DNA of 64,000 bases from Euzebya sp. (GTDB taxonomy: Bacteria > Actinomycetota > Nitriliruptoria > Euzebyales > Euzebyaceae). The notes beneath the pieces are model-generated. The model was not told the DNA's origin and did no database searches. It worked only from the letters and a program-made list of their open reading frames with translations. The stretch is from positions 1-64,000 of the forward strand of contig NZ_CAXQBR010000004.1 in NCBI RefSeq assembly GCF_964222135.1, in the 5' to 3' direction. Position numbers and translations under genes: made by a program. Below, in pieces: positions 7,894-15,945 of this stretch. The number at the start of each line of letters is the position of its first letter. Positions within the stretch are counted from its first letter, which is position 1.

Positions 7894-9143
7894 CGCCGAC
7901 CCCCGCCCCGCCGCGCGGTCCGCGGCGCCCGGTCGTCCGCGGAGATCTCCCGCCACCCCTCGGGCAGGATGTGGTCCAGCGCGTCGTCGACCGTCACCGC
8001 CCCGAGCAGGCGGCCGGCGGCGTCGCAGACCGGCACCGCGAGCATGTCGTAGGCGGCCAGCATCCGCGTCACCGCCTCGTCCGAGGCGTCGGGCGGCACC
8101 TGGCGGACCTCCTCGGCGTCGACGCAGTCGCCGAGCGCGGTGGAGGGGACCTCCCGCAGCAGCTGCTGCAGGCTGACGACGCCGAGCAGGGGACCGGTCG
8201 GGGACTCGTGGGGCGGTTCGGTGACGAACACCTGCCCGGCCAGGACGCTCGGGATCTCCGGCTCGCGCAGCAGGGCGAGGGCCTCGGCGACCGAGGCGTC
8301 CGGGCCGAGGATCACCGGCTCGGGCGTCATCAGGCCGCCCGCGGAGTTCGGTGCGTGGCGCAGCAGCCGCTGGAGGTCCGCGGCCTCCTCGGGCTCCATG
8401 GCCGCGAGCAGCTCGCGCCGCTGCGCGGCAGGCAGCTCGGCCAGCAGGTCGGCGGCGTCGTCGGGGGCCATCTCCTCGAGGACGTCGGCGGCCCGCTCGA
8501 CGGTGATCTCGCCGATCAGGCCCGCCTGGTCGGCCTCGGGCAGCTCCTCGAGCAGGTCGGCCAGCTGCTCGTCGTCGAGCGTGGTGACGACCTCGGTGCG
8601 GTCGGCCTCGCTCAGGTCCGCGATGCGCTCGGCGACGTCGACGGGGTGCAGGTCCCGCAGGTGCGCCCAGCGGTCGCGGGTGTCGCCGAGCAGCGGTTCG
8701 AGGACCTCCCAGGACTCGCTGCGCCGACGGCCTCGCCGGCCGAGGCGCTTGCCGACGACGAGGTCCGCGCGGGCCAGCTCCCAGGGCCGCGCCGGGGGTC
8801 CGGTCTGGGCGATCGCCACGTCGTTCACCACCGACCCGTCGGGCAGGCGCTGGTCGAGGAGCCCGTCGAGCACCAGCACCTCGGCCGGGCGGGGGGAGAA
8901 GTGGCGCAGGTTGATGCTCGCGCTGGCCAGGTGCACCCCCTCGGCGTCGATGCGGCGGACCCGGGTGATCGCGACGAAGATCCGCCGCCCCGGGACGGTC
9001 ACGACGAGCCCGACGACCGGCGGCGGGCGTCCAGGGCGTGCCGGGCCGATCACCACGTCGGCGACCTTGCCGATCGTCACCCCCTCGGGATCGAGGACGC
9101 TGAGCGCGCTGATCCGCGAGGCGTACGAGAGGGGCCCGGGCAC
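7890..9143 (-). CDS. PRC-barrel / MgtE N-domain / CBS protein without channel domain
   Basis: Cytosolic protein of 417 residues. Residues 1 to about 110 resemble a PRC-barrel (SVLDPEGVTIGKVADVVIG). Residues about 165-270 form the MgtE intracellular N domain (repeated helices such as LADLLEELPEADQAGLIGEI and AADLLAELPAAQR). A CBS pair starting near GGLMTPEPVILGP occupies about 280-400. In MgtE channels these domains sense Mg2+ and gate a membrane pore, but no membrane domain follows here. It is therefore a stand-alone sensor or regulator, possibly acting on the DUF1003 protein encoded with it. GTG at 9141-9143 follows the ychF stop by five bases. Confidence 0.86.
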   Translation of the reverse strand: MPGPLSYASRISALSVLDPEGVTIGKVADVVIGPARPGRPPPVVGLVVTVPGRRIFVAITRVRRIDAEGVHLASASINLRHFSPRPAEVLVLDGLLDQRLPDGSVVNDVAIAQTGPPARPWELARADLVVGKRLGRRGRRRSESWEVLEPLLGDTRDRWAHLRDLHPVDVAERIADLSEADRTEVVTTLDDEQLADLLEELPEADQAGLIGEITVERAADVLEEMAPDDAADLLAELPAAQRRELLAAMEPEEAADLQRLLRHAPNSAGGLMTPEPVILGPDASVAEALALLREPEIPSVLAGQVFVTEPPHESPTGPLLGVVSLQQLLREVPSTALGDCVDAEEVRQVPPDASDEAVTRMLAAYDMLAVPVCDAAGRLLGAVTVDDALDHILPEGWREISADDRAPRTARRGGGRR

Positions 9144-9148
9144 GAGGA

Positions 9149-10243
9149 TCAGCTCGAGTGCAGGAAGTGGATCACGTCCCCGTCGGCGACGACGTACTCC
9201 TTGCCCTCCTGGCGCAGCCGGCCGGCGTCGCGGGCGCCGGACTCGCCACCCAGCTCGACGTAGTCGTCGTAGCTGACCACGTTCGCGCGGATGAACCCCC
9301 GCTGGATGTCGGAGTGGATCTTGCCCGCCGCGACCGGGGCGGTCGCGCCCCGCCGGACCGTCCAGGCCCGCGCCTCCTTCTCACCGGCGGTGAAGAACGT
9401 CAGCAGCCCGAGCAGGTCGTAGGCGGCGGTGACGAGCTTGTCGAGCCCGGAGCGCTCGAGGCCCAGGTCGGCCAGGAACTCCGCCCGCTCGGCGGGGTCG
9501 AGCTCGGCGATCTGCGCCTCGGCCTCCGCGGAGATCACCACGACCTCCGCGCCCTCCGCCTCGGCGATCTCCCGGACGACGTCGACCAGCGCGGTGCCGT
9601 CGGGCAGGTCCCCCTCACCCACGTTCGCCGCGTACAGCACCGGCTTGGCGGTCAAGAGCCCGAGCTCGGCGACCTCCTTCTCGTGCTCGGGCGGCACGTC
9701 GAAGGTGCGGACCGGCTCGCCCGCCTCGACGTGGGCGAGGAGCCGCCCGAAGAGCTCCGCCGCCCGGATCGCGTCCTTGTCGCCGGACTTCGACGTCTTC
9801 TGCGCCCGCTCGACGCGCCGGGTGACGATCTCGAGGTCCTTGAGCAGCAGCTCGGTCGAGATGACCTCGATGTCGCGAGCCGGGTCGACCGACCCGTCGA
9901 CGTGGACGATGTCGTCGTCGGCGAAGCAGCGGACCACGTGGCAGATCGCGTCGACCGCCTGGATGTGGCTGAGGAACTGGTTGCCGAGCCCCTCGCCCTT
10001 CGAGGCGCCGCGGACCAGCCCGGCGATGTCGACGAACTCGACGGTGGTCGGCACCTTCTTCGCGGCCTTCGCGAGCCGCTCCAGCACGTCGAGGCGCTCG
10101 TCGGGCAGCGGGACCATGCCGACGTTCGGCTCGATCGTGGCGAACGGGTAGTTCGCCGCCTCGGCGCCGGCCGCGCTGACGGCGTTGAAGAGGGTGGACT
10201 TGCCCACGTTGGGCAGCCCGACGATGCCGACCTGGAGTGCCAT
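9149..10243 (-). CDS. ychF: Redox-responsive ATPase/GTPase YchF (OLA1 family)
   Basis: Obg-related P-loop NTPase of 364 residues, about the normal family length. G1 is GLPNVGKSTLFN (about residues 8-19), G3 is FVDIAGLVRGASKGEGLGNQ, and the C-terminal TGS domain contains FFTAGEKEARAW and GKIHSDIQRGFIRANVVSYDD. YchF proteins prefer ATP, bind ribosomes and modulate translation and stress responses. ATG at 10241-10243 is chosen because MALQVGIVGLPN is the conserved N-terminus; an upstream in-frame start would add 13 atypical residues. It is the first gene of the operon continuing into the MgtE_N and DUF1003 genes. Confidence 0.95.
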   Translation of the reverse strand: MALQVGIVGLPNVGKSTLFNAVSAAGAEAANYPFATIEPNVGMVPLPDERLDVLERLAKAAKKVPTTVEFVDIAGLVRGASKGEGLGNQFLSHIQAVDAICHVVRCFADDDIVHVDGSVDPARDIEVISTELLLKDLEIVTRRVERAQKTSKSGDKDAIRAAELFGRLLAHVEAGEPVRTFDVPPEHEKEVAELGLLTAKPVLYAANVGEGDLPDGTALVDVVREIAEAEGAEVVVISAEAEAQIAELDPAERAEFLADLGLERSGLDKLVTAAYDLLGLLTFFTAGEKEARAWTVRRGATAPVAAGKIHSDIQRGFIRANVVSYDDYVELGGESGARDAGRLRQEGKEYVVADGDVIHFLHSS

Positions 10244-10306
10244 AGGCCCGCCAGGGTGCCCGGTGGCCCCGACGACGTCCACGGCCCGGCGCCGTCAGGG
10301 GCGGCG

Positions 10307-10963
10307 TCAGCGCGCCATCCGCCCCGTCTCCCACGCCCAGGCCGCCAGCTCGACGCGGTTGCGGGCGCCGACCTTCCGCATGAGGTTCGCGAGGTGCGTC
10401 TTCACCGTGGCGAGCGACACGTACAGCGCCTCGCCCACCTCGGCGTTCGTCAGCCCGCGGGCGACGGCGCGGAGCACCTCCTCCTCCCGCTCGGTCAACG
10501 CCTCGGCGGGCTGGCGGGGCGTGCCGCCGCCGGCGAAGTGGTCGAGCATGCGGACCGTGATCGACGGCGACACCAGCGCGTCGCCGCGGATGGCCGCGTC
10601 CGCGGCCTCCACCAGCAGCGCCGGCCCGGCGTCCTTCAACAGGAAGCCGCTCGCCCCGCCGGTGAGGGCCGCGTGGACGTACTCGTCGAGGTCGAAGGTG
10701 GTCACGACCACGACCGGGATCGGGTCGACGACGTCGGGGCCGGCCAGCTGGCGGGTGACCTCGAGGCCGTCGACGCCGGGCATGCGGATGTCGACCAGGC
10801 AGACGTCCGGCCGCAGCTGGCGGGCCCGGGAGATCGCGGTGCGGCCGTCGCCGACCGCCGCCACGACGTCGAACCCGGCGGCCTCGAGGATCATCCGGAA
10901 GCCCGACCGCACCATCTCCTGGTCGTCGGCGATCAGCACCCGGCCGCGGCTCGGCCCGCTCAC
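10307..10963 (-). CDS. NarL/LuxR family response regulator
   Basis: Response regulator of 218 residues. The receiver domain has the acidic pair in LIADDQ, the phosphoacceptor Asp in CLVDIRMPG, Thr in VVVTTFD and Lys in FLLKDAGP. The C-terminal LuxR-type helix-turn-helix is LTEREEEVLRAVARGLTNAE followed by LYVSLATVKTHLANLMRKVG. GTG at 10961-10963 overlaps the TGA of the histidine kinase gene in a GTGA junction. The kinase/regulator operon is divergent from an ABC transporter operon, and the 12157-12172 palindrome between them is the obvious candidate target. Confidence 0.93.
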   Translation of the reverse strand: MSGPSRGRVLIADDQEMVRSGFRMILEAAGFDVVAAVGDGRTAISRARQLRPDVCLVDIRMPGVDGLEVTRQLAGPDVVDPIPVVVVTTFDLDEYVHAALTGGASGFLLKDAGPALLVEAADAAIRGDALVSPSITVRMLDHFAGGGTPRQPAEALTEREEEVLRAVARGLTNAEVGEALYVSLATVKTHLANLMRKVGARNRVELAAWAWETGRMAR

Positions 10964-12120
10964 CCGCCCGCTCCCGGGACCGGGATCCAGGCCGACACCA
11001 GCCAGCCGCCGCCGGTGGCCGGGCCGGCGCTGAAGCGCCCGCCGAGGGCGGCCACGCGCTCGGCCAGCCCGTCGAGGCCGAAGGCGTTGCGACGGGCGGG
11101 AGGCGCGGCGGGCGGGCCGTCGTCGCGGACGCTCACCTGGACCCCGTGGTCCCGTCCGGCGACGTCGACGGTGACGCGGCGGGCGAGGGGCGCGTGGCGC
11201 CGCACGTTGGTCAGGCTCTCCTGCACCACCCGGAAGACGGTCGGGGCGATGTCGGACGGCACGGCTGCCGCATCGAGCGACAGCGCCACCTGCGGGCCGG
11301 TGGCGGACACGTCGGCGACCAGGCGGCGCAGGTCGTCGAGGCCCGCGGTCGGGGCCAGCGGGGCGTCGGGGTCGGCGCGGAGCGAGCCGACGAAGCGGCG
11401 CATCGCCGCCATCGTCTCGGCGCCGCTGCGCTCGATGGCGGCCAGGGCGTCGAGGACCGGGTCGACGTCCTCCACCGCCGCGCCGGCGGGGTCCACCGGT
11501 CGCCGCGACCGGGTGACGACCTGGGCCGCCTGGGCCTGCACGACGATGCCGGTGACGTGGTGGGCGACGGTGTCGTGCAGCTCGCGGGCCAGGGCCAGGC
11601 GCTCCTCGCGGCGGGCGCTGGCTGATTCGCGGGCCGCCATCTCGTCGAGGTAGCGGTAGTAGAAGCCGACCGCGACGGCGATGACCACCAGCAGCCACAG
11701 CGACACCGCGATGCTGCCCGGCGACCCGAGCGGCCCGCTGGCCCGCAGCGCCATCACGCCGGTGTCGAGCAGCGCGGCGGTCACGCCGGCCACGGCCACC
11801 GCCGGCGTCGCGTGGCGGACGGTGCCGCCGACCAGGACCAGCAGGGCGCCCATCTCGGTGAAGCCGGGCAGCCCGTCGAACCCCAGCGCGATCGTCGCGA
11901 GCGACGCGGTGATGCCCGCGGTCACCGCCACCGCCAGCCCGATGTCGCGCCGTCGGGGCATGAGCAGGGTGGCCGCGGCCACCAGGCTCGCCAGCGGCGC
12001 GACGGTCCAGCCGTCGGCGACGACGACGTCGAGCACGAGCCCGGCCACGGCGCCCACGGCGACGACCGCGGTGAACGCCGCGGCGCCGACGCGCTGCAGC
12101 CACGGCGTGATCCGTTCCAT
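10960..12120 (-). CDS. Sensor histidine kinase (HisKA_3 type)
   Basis: Membrane histidine kinase of 386 residues that pairs with the NarL-type regulator encoded just downstream. Residues 1 to about 165 contain six or so hydrophobic segments and no sizeable extracellular loop, so it probably senses within the membrane or through a partner protein. The phosphorylated His lies in ARELHDTVAHHVTG, and the ATPase domain shows VVQESLTNVRRHA and FGLDGLAERVAALGG. A -10 box TACGCT at 12129-12134 lies eight bases before the ATG, so the transcript may be leaderless. The arrangement resembles kinases that monitor an adjacent ABC transporter. Confidence 0.92.
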   Translation of the reverse strand: MERITPWLQRVGAAAFTAVVAVGAVAGLVLDVVVADGWTVAPLASLVAAATLLMPRRRDIGLAVAVTAGITASLATIALGFDGLPGFTEMGALLVLVGGTVRHATPAVAVAGVTAALLDTGVMALRASGPLGSPGSIAVSLWLLVVIAVAVGFYYRYLDEMAARESASARREERLALARELHDTVAHHVTGIVVQAQAAQVVTRSRRPVDPAGAAVEDVDPVLDALAAIERSGAETMAAMRRFVGSLRADPDAPLAPTAGLDDLRRLVADVSATGPQVALSLDAAAVPSDIAPTVFRVVQESLTNVRRHAPLARRVTVDVAGRDHGVQVSVRDDGPPAAPPARRNAFGLDGLAERVAALGGRFSAGPATGGGWLVSAWIPVPGAGG

Positions 12121-12128
12121 CGGCGTCG

Positions 12129-12134
12129 AGCGTA
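12129..12134 (-). promoter_or_regulatory. -10 box of the histidine kinase gene
   Basis: TACGCT on the minus strand, eight bases before the ATG at 12120. No clear -35 is seen. This fits the leaderless layout found at many genes in the window. Confidence 0.55.
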
Positions 12135-12156
12135 GGCGCAGCGCCGGCGGGCGGGA

Positions 12157-12172
12157 TCAGCCGAACGGCTGA
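12157..12172. promoter_or_regulatory. Palindrome between divergent two-component and ABC operons
   Basis: TCAGCCG and CGGCTGA flank a central AA, giving a 16-bp inverted repeat midway between the kinase start (12120) and the micropeptide start (12231). NarL-type regulators bind short inverted repeats, so this is a plausible operator for the regulator at 10307-10963. Alternatively it could be a hairpin. Inference only. Confidence 0.45.
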
Positions 12173-12230
12173 GGCGTGACCGGCCGGCCGGTGGAGGTGG
12201 CGGGTCCGGGACCGGAGGAGCGTGTGGCCC

Positions 12231-12335
12231 ATGGACACCTCCCTCGACCTGATCCACGCCATCGGCGCCACGCTGGGCGGGCTCGGCCTGCTCGTGCTGC
12301 TGATCGGCCTCGTCCTCACCGGAGGCGAGGCGTGA
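12231..12335 (+). CDS. 34-residue single-pass membrane micropeptide
   Basis: Small open reading frame starting MDTSLDLIHAIGA and ending in GGEA. The middle is almost entirely Gly, Leu, Val and Ile (GGLGLLVLLIGLVL), long enough for one membrane helix. Support comes from a strong GGAGGAG at 12214-12220 spaced ten bases before the ATG, and from a TGATG junction linking it directly to the ABC ATPase at 12335. No named family is recognised. Position and coupling suggest a small subunit or regulator of the transporter or of the divergent sensor kinase (inference). The alternative is that it is only a leader ORF that couples ATPase translation. Confidence 0.6.
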   Translation: MDTSLDLIHAIGATLGGLGLLVLLIGLVLTGGEA

Positions 12336-13099
12336 TGGCGTCCACCCCTCCGCCGCCGCCCCCTCCCGCACCGCCGGCGGGGACCCTGCCGGTGCTCGCC
12401 GGCCGGGGGCTGGTCAAGCGCTTCGGGGACGTGGCCGCCGTCGCCGGCGTCGACATCGACGCCTGGGCGGGGTCCTCGGTCGCCCTCACCGGTCCGAGCG
12501 GCTCGGGCAAGTCGACGCTCCTGCACCTGCTGGCCGGCATCCTGGCGCCCGACGACGGCGGGGTGTGGCTGTCGGGGGAGCGCATCGACCGCCTGGGGGA
12601 GCGGCAGCGCTCGGCCATCAGGACCCGGCGGTTCGGCTTCGTCTTCCAGCAGGGCTTCCTGTTGCCCGAGCTCAGCGCAGCGGAGAACGTCGCGCTCCCG
12701 CTCATGCTGGCCGGCACGCCGCGTCGGGATGCCGTCGACGCGGCCCGCCGGTGGTTCGCCCCGCTGGGCCTGCAGGGCCTCGAGCGCCGCCGCCCCGGCG
12801 AGCTGTCCGGCGGGCAGGCCCAGCGCGTCGCGATCGCTCGCGCCCTGGTCGGCCAGCCCGAGGTGCTGTTCGCCGACGAGCCCACCGCGGCCCTCGACAC
12901 CGCCGCCGGCGCCCAGACCGTCGACCTGCTGCTGCGCGCCGCGACCGAGGTCGGCGCGGCCGTCGTCGTCGTGACCCACGACCCCGACGTCGCGGACCGC
13001 TGCGACCGCCAGCTCGACCTGCGCGACGGTCGCCTGGTCGGGGCCCCGGGGATGCCTGAGGGGGCGCCCGCGGGTGCGTGGGCGGGGATCGGACGATGA
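12335..13099 (+). CDS. ABC transporter ATP-binding protein (LolD/MacB type)
   Basis: ATPase of 254 residues. Walker A is GPSGSGKSTLLH (about residues 52-63), the Q-loop is FVFQQGFLLPELSA, the signature is LSGGQAQRVAIARAL, Walker B is VLFADEPT with the D-loop AALD, and the H-loop is VVVTHD. It belongs to the MacB/LolD/FtsE branch that works with FtsX-fold permeases, and such a permease is encoded next. A proline-rich stretch precedes the domain (residues 1-20). ATG at 12335 overlaps the micropeptide stop by one base, and the ATGA junction at 13096 couples it to the permease. Confidence 0.9.
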   Translation: MASTPPPPPPPAPPAGTLPVLAGRGLVKRFGDVAAVAGVDIDAWAGSSVALTGPSGSGKSTLLHLLAGILAPDDGGVWLSGERIDRLGERQRSAIRTRRFGFVFQQGFLLPELSAAENVALPLMLAGTPRRDAVDAARRWFAPLGLQGLERRRPGELSGGQAQRVAIARALVGQPEVLFADEPTAALDTAAGAQTVDLLLRAATEVGAAVVVVTHDPDVADRCDRQLDLRDGRLVGAPGMPEGAPAGAWAGIGR

Positions 13100-15150
13100 G
13101 CGCCGTCACCATCGCCGGCCGCCTGCTGGCGGGCGGCGGTCGCCGCAGCGCCCTCGACCTCGGCCTGTCCGCCGCCGGCGTCGCGGTGTCCGTCGCCATC
13201 ACGCTGCTGGTCCTCGGCGGCCTCCACGGCCTGGACGCCCGCAACACCCGCACCGACTGGCGCTCGCCCCTGGTCAGCGAACCCGGGAGCGTGCGCGACC
13301 CGGTCGCCCTGCAGCAGCTGACCTACGAGCGCCTCGGCGAGACCACGATCACCGTCGTGCGCCTCGCCCCCCTCGGGGACGGCGCGCCGCTGCCGCCGGG
13401 TGTCGACCGGCTGCCCGCCGACGGCGAGGTCCTCGCCTCGCCGAGCCTGCAGGCGCTGCTCGACGGGCCCGGCGGCGACCTGCTGCTGCCCCGCCTCGGC
13501 GACCGGGTCGTCGGGGCGGTCGCCGCCGACGGGGTGGCGCACGCCGACGAGGCGTTCGCCGTCGTCGGCGACACGTCGCTGACCCCCACCCCCGCGTCGG
13601 AGATCCCGCCCTACGACCACCGGGTCGCCGGGCCGTTCGCCCCCTCCCCGGTCGTCGAGGTGGGCGGCTGGCAGGGCGCGGGCGGCGGCGACCAGGCGGA
13701 CCTCTACACCCAGCTGTTCGGCTTCGCCGGCGTCCTGCTGGTCGCCCCCTCGATCCTGCTGCTGGGCGCCGCCGCCCGGTTCACCGCCGCGCGGCGCGCC
13801 GTCCGGTTGGCGGGGCTCCGCCTGGCCGGCGCGTCGCCGTCCCAGATCACCCGGATCGCGGCGCTCGAGTCCCTGGCGGGGGCAGTCGCCGGCGTCGTCC
13901 TCGGCATCGCGCTGGCCTGGGCGGGTCGGCTGGTGGTCGCTGGCATCCCCCTCGCCGGCGGGCCGTTCGGGTACGGCGAGCTGGCCGTCCCGTGGTCCCA
14001 GATCGGGCTGGTCGCCGTCGTCGCGCTCGTCGTCGCGGTCATCGCCTCCCTCGCCGGCCTGCGGGCCGTGCGGGTCAGCCCCCTCGGGGTCGTCCGGCCG
14101 TCCGGCGACCGCCGCCCGAGCCTGTGGCGGGTCGTCGCCCTCGGCGTCGTCCTGACGTTGTTCGGCGCCGCCGGCGTCGTCGTCGGCAGGGGAGGGGAGG
14201 CCGTCCTCCTGATGGTCGCCCTCGCCCTGGTCATCGGCAGCATCAGCGTCGTCGGCCCCTGGTTCACCTGGCTGGTCGGCTGGGCGACGGCCCGGACGTC
14301 CCGCCGGCCGACGACGCTGCTGGCGGCCCGCGGCATGACGAGCGACCCGATCGGCGCGTTCCGACCGGCCACGCCGCTCGTCTTCACCGCCTTCGTCGGC
14401 GGGTTCCTGCTGGTCGTGACCGGCACCACCAGCCTGTTCACGGCCGCGGACAGCTCCGAGGCCACCCTCGTCGTGCCGCCCGGACCTGCGGTCGCCGACG
14501 TCCGCCAGGTCCTCGACGAGGCCGGCGTCACCGCCGACGTGGCAGCCGACGACGCGCGCGCGCGCGACGTCGCCCTGGCGGGGGAGGGCGGCGTGCAGGT
14601 CTTCGACCCCTCGCAGGTCGACGTGGAGGTGCGCGTCGACGTGCGCTACCCCGCGCAGGTGGAGGTGGCCCGCACCGCCCTCGACCCGCTCGTGCACCCC
14701 GAGGTGCCCCGGACCGCCGCCGATGCCGCCAGCGCCGAGGTGACCGTCCTCGAGGACATCGGCCGGGGCGGCTGGGGGGTGGTCGGCCGCGCCCTGGTGC
14801 AGGCGGCCGCCGCGACCGGGGTCGGCGCGGCCGCGAGCGTCCTGGAGCGCGGCCAGACCCTCGCGGCGCTGCGGCTCGCCGGGATGGAGCCGCGGCGGAT
14901 GCTCGCGGTCCGGGTGGTCCACGCCGGACTCCCGGTCGGCGTCATCGCGGGCATCAGCACTGCCCTCGGGGCCGGGGCCGCCGCCATCGTCGTCGTGTCC
15001 TCCGGCCCGACGGGCATCACCGCCGAGCTGGGCAGCGTCCTCGGCCCACCCGCGATCGTGGTCGGCGCCGTCGCCGCCGCGGTGCTCGGGGCCGCGCTGT
15101 CCTGGCCGGTCCTCCGCGACGTCACCGCCCGCCCCCTCGCCGACGCCTGA
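13096..15150 (+). CDS. FtsX-like ABC transporter permease
   Basis: Membrane protein of 684 residues made of two FtsX-like halves. There is an N-terminal helix (about residues 28-48), a soluble extracytoplasmic region (about 50-205), a cluster of helices near 210-320, further helices near 345-400, a second soluble region (about 450-560) and a last cluster of three helices to the C-terminus. Permeases of this group usually use ATP to drive mechanical work on lipoproteins, peptides or cell-wall enzymes rather than classic import. It forms one operon with the micropeptide and ATPase, divergent from the two-component system. Confidence 0.86.
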   Translation: MSAVTIAGRLLAGGGRRSALDLGLSAAGVAVSVAITLLVLGGLHGLDARNTRTDWRSPLVSEPGSVRDPVALQQLTYERLGETTITVVRLAPLGDGAPLPPGVDRLPADGEVLASPSLQALLDGPGGDLLLPRLGDRVVGAVAADGVAHADEAFAVVGDTSLTPTPASEIPPYDHRVAGPFAPSPVVEVGGWQGAGGGDQADLYTQLFGFAGVLLVAPSILLLGAAARFTAARRAVRLAGLRLAGASPSQITRIAALESLAGAVAGVVLGIALAWAGRLVVAGIPLAGGPFGYGELAVPWSQIGLVAVVALVVAVIASLAGLRAVRVSPLGVVRPSGDRRPSLWRVVALGVVLTLFGAAGVVVGRGGEAVLLMVALALVIGSISVVGPWFTWLVGWATARTSRRPTTLLAARGMTSDPIGAFRPATPLVFTAFVGGFLLVVTGTTSLFTAADSSEATLVVPPGPAVADVRQVLDEAGVTADVAADDARARDVALAGEGGVQVFDPSQVDVEVRVDVRYPAQVEVARTALDPLVHPEVPRTAADAASAEVTVLEDIGRGGWGVVGRALVQAAAATGVGAAASVLERGQTLAALRLAGMEPRRMLAVRVVHAGLPVGVIAGISTALGAGAAAIVVVSSGPTGITAELGSVLGPPAIVVGAVAAAVLGAALSWPVLRDVTARPLADA

Positions 15151-15183
15151 CCCGCCGTCGGCGGGGCGGGTGGCGACCGCCCC

Positions 15184-15189
15184 TACGCT
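15184..15189 (+). promoter_or_regulatory. -10 box of the hydrolase gene
   Basis: TACGCT lies seven bases before the ATG at 15197, with no ribosome binding site between. This suggests a leaderless transcript starting at or next to the ATG. Confidence 0.55.
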
Positions 15190-15196
15190 GGCCCGC

Positions 15197-15919
15197 ATGC
15201 ACGTCGACTACGAGGGTCCCGCCGACGGCCGACCGCTGGTGCTGCTGCACGGGGGGATCGGCACCGGCCGGTACCACTGGTCCAAGCCGCTCACCGCCCT
15301 GGCCGAGGCCGGCTGGCGGGTCCACCTGCCCGACCTGCCCGGCCACGGCCGGACGCCGGTCGGGGACCGCGAGTACGGCCGGGACGTGCTGGTCGACGCG
15401 GTCCGCGCCCACCTCGAGTCCCTCGAGGAGCCTGCGGTCGTCGGCGGGTTCTCGATGGGTGGGCACACCGCGCTGGCCCTGGCCCAGCACGACCACGACC
15501 TGTTCGCCGGCCTCGTCCTGGTCGGCGTCAGCGTCCGCGACCACGAGGGCCTCCACGGCTGGCGGTCGAAGTTCGAGCCGGACACCCTGCAGGAGATCTA
15601 CCCGCTGTGGGTGAAGCAGCTCGCCCGGCTGCACGAGCCCCTCGGCGGACCGGACGCGTGGCGGGGGGTGTGCACCCGCGACTCGAGCGGCCTGGCGGTC
15701 GACGTCGACCTCGACGCGCTCGCCGGCCTCGAGGTGCCGACCCTGCTGGTCCGCGGGGACACCGACGTGACCGTCGACCCCACCCACTACGCCGAGCTGC
15801 GCGAGATCTGGCCCCACGCCGAGGAGTTCGTCGTCCCCGACGGCGGCCACGACGTGCAGCTCACCCGCGCCGAGGTCGTGACCCCGGTGCTGGTCGACTT
15901 CCTCGGCCGCGCGGTCTGA
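15197..15919 (+). CDS. Alpha/beta hydrolase
   Basis: Predicted cytosolic alpha/beta hydrolase of 240 residues. It shows the HGG oxyanion segment (LVLLHGGIGTGRYHW), the nucleophile elbow GGFSMGGHTAL (Ser about 88), the acid in VRGDTDVTV and the base in PDGGHDVQL. The substrate is unknown. ATG at 15197 is chosen because a TACGCT -10 box ends seven bases before it; an in-frame upstream start would lie inside the promoter. The next gene begins 26 bases downstream on the same strand. Confidence 0.87.
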   Translation: MHVDYEGPADGRPLVLLHGGIGTGRYHWSKPLTALAEAGWRVHLPDLPGHGRTPVGDREYGRDVLVDAVRAHLESLEEPAVVGGFSMGGHTALALAQHDHDLFAGLVLVGVSVRDHEGLHGWRSKFEPDTLQEIYPLWVKQLARLHEPLGGPDAWRGVCTRDSSGLAVDVDLDALAGLEVPTLLVRGDTDVTVDPTHYAELREIWPHAEEFVVPDGGHDVQLTRAEVVTPVLVDFLGRAV

Positions 15920-15945
15920 CCCGGCGTGCGAGACTCCGAGGGCAG

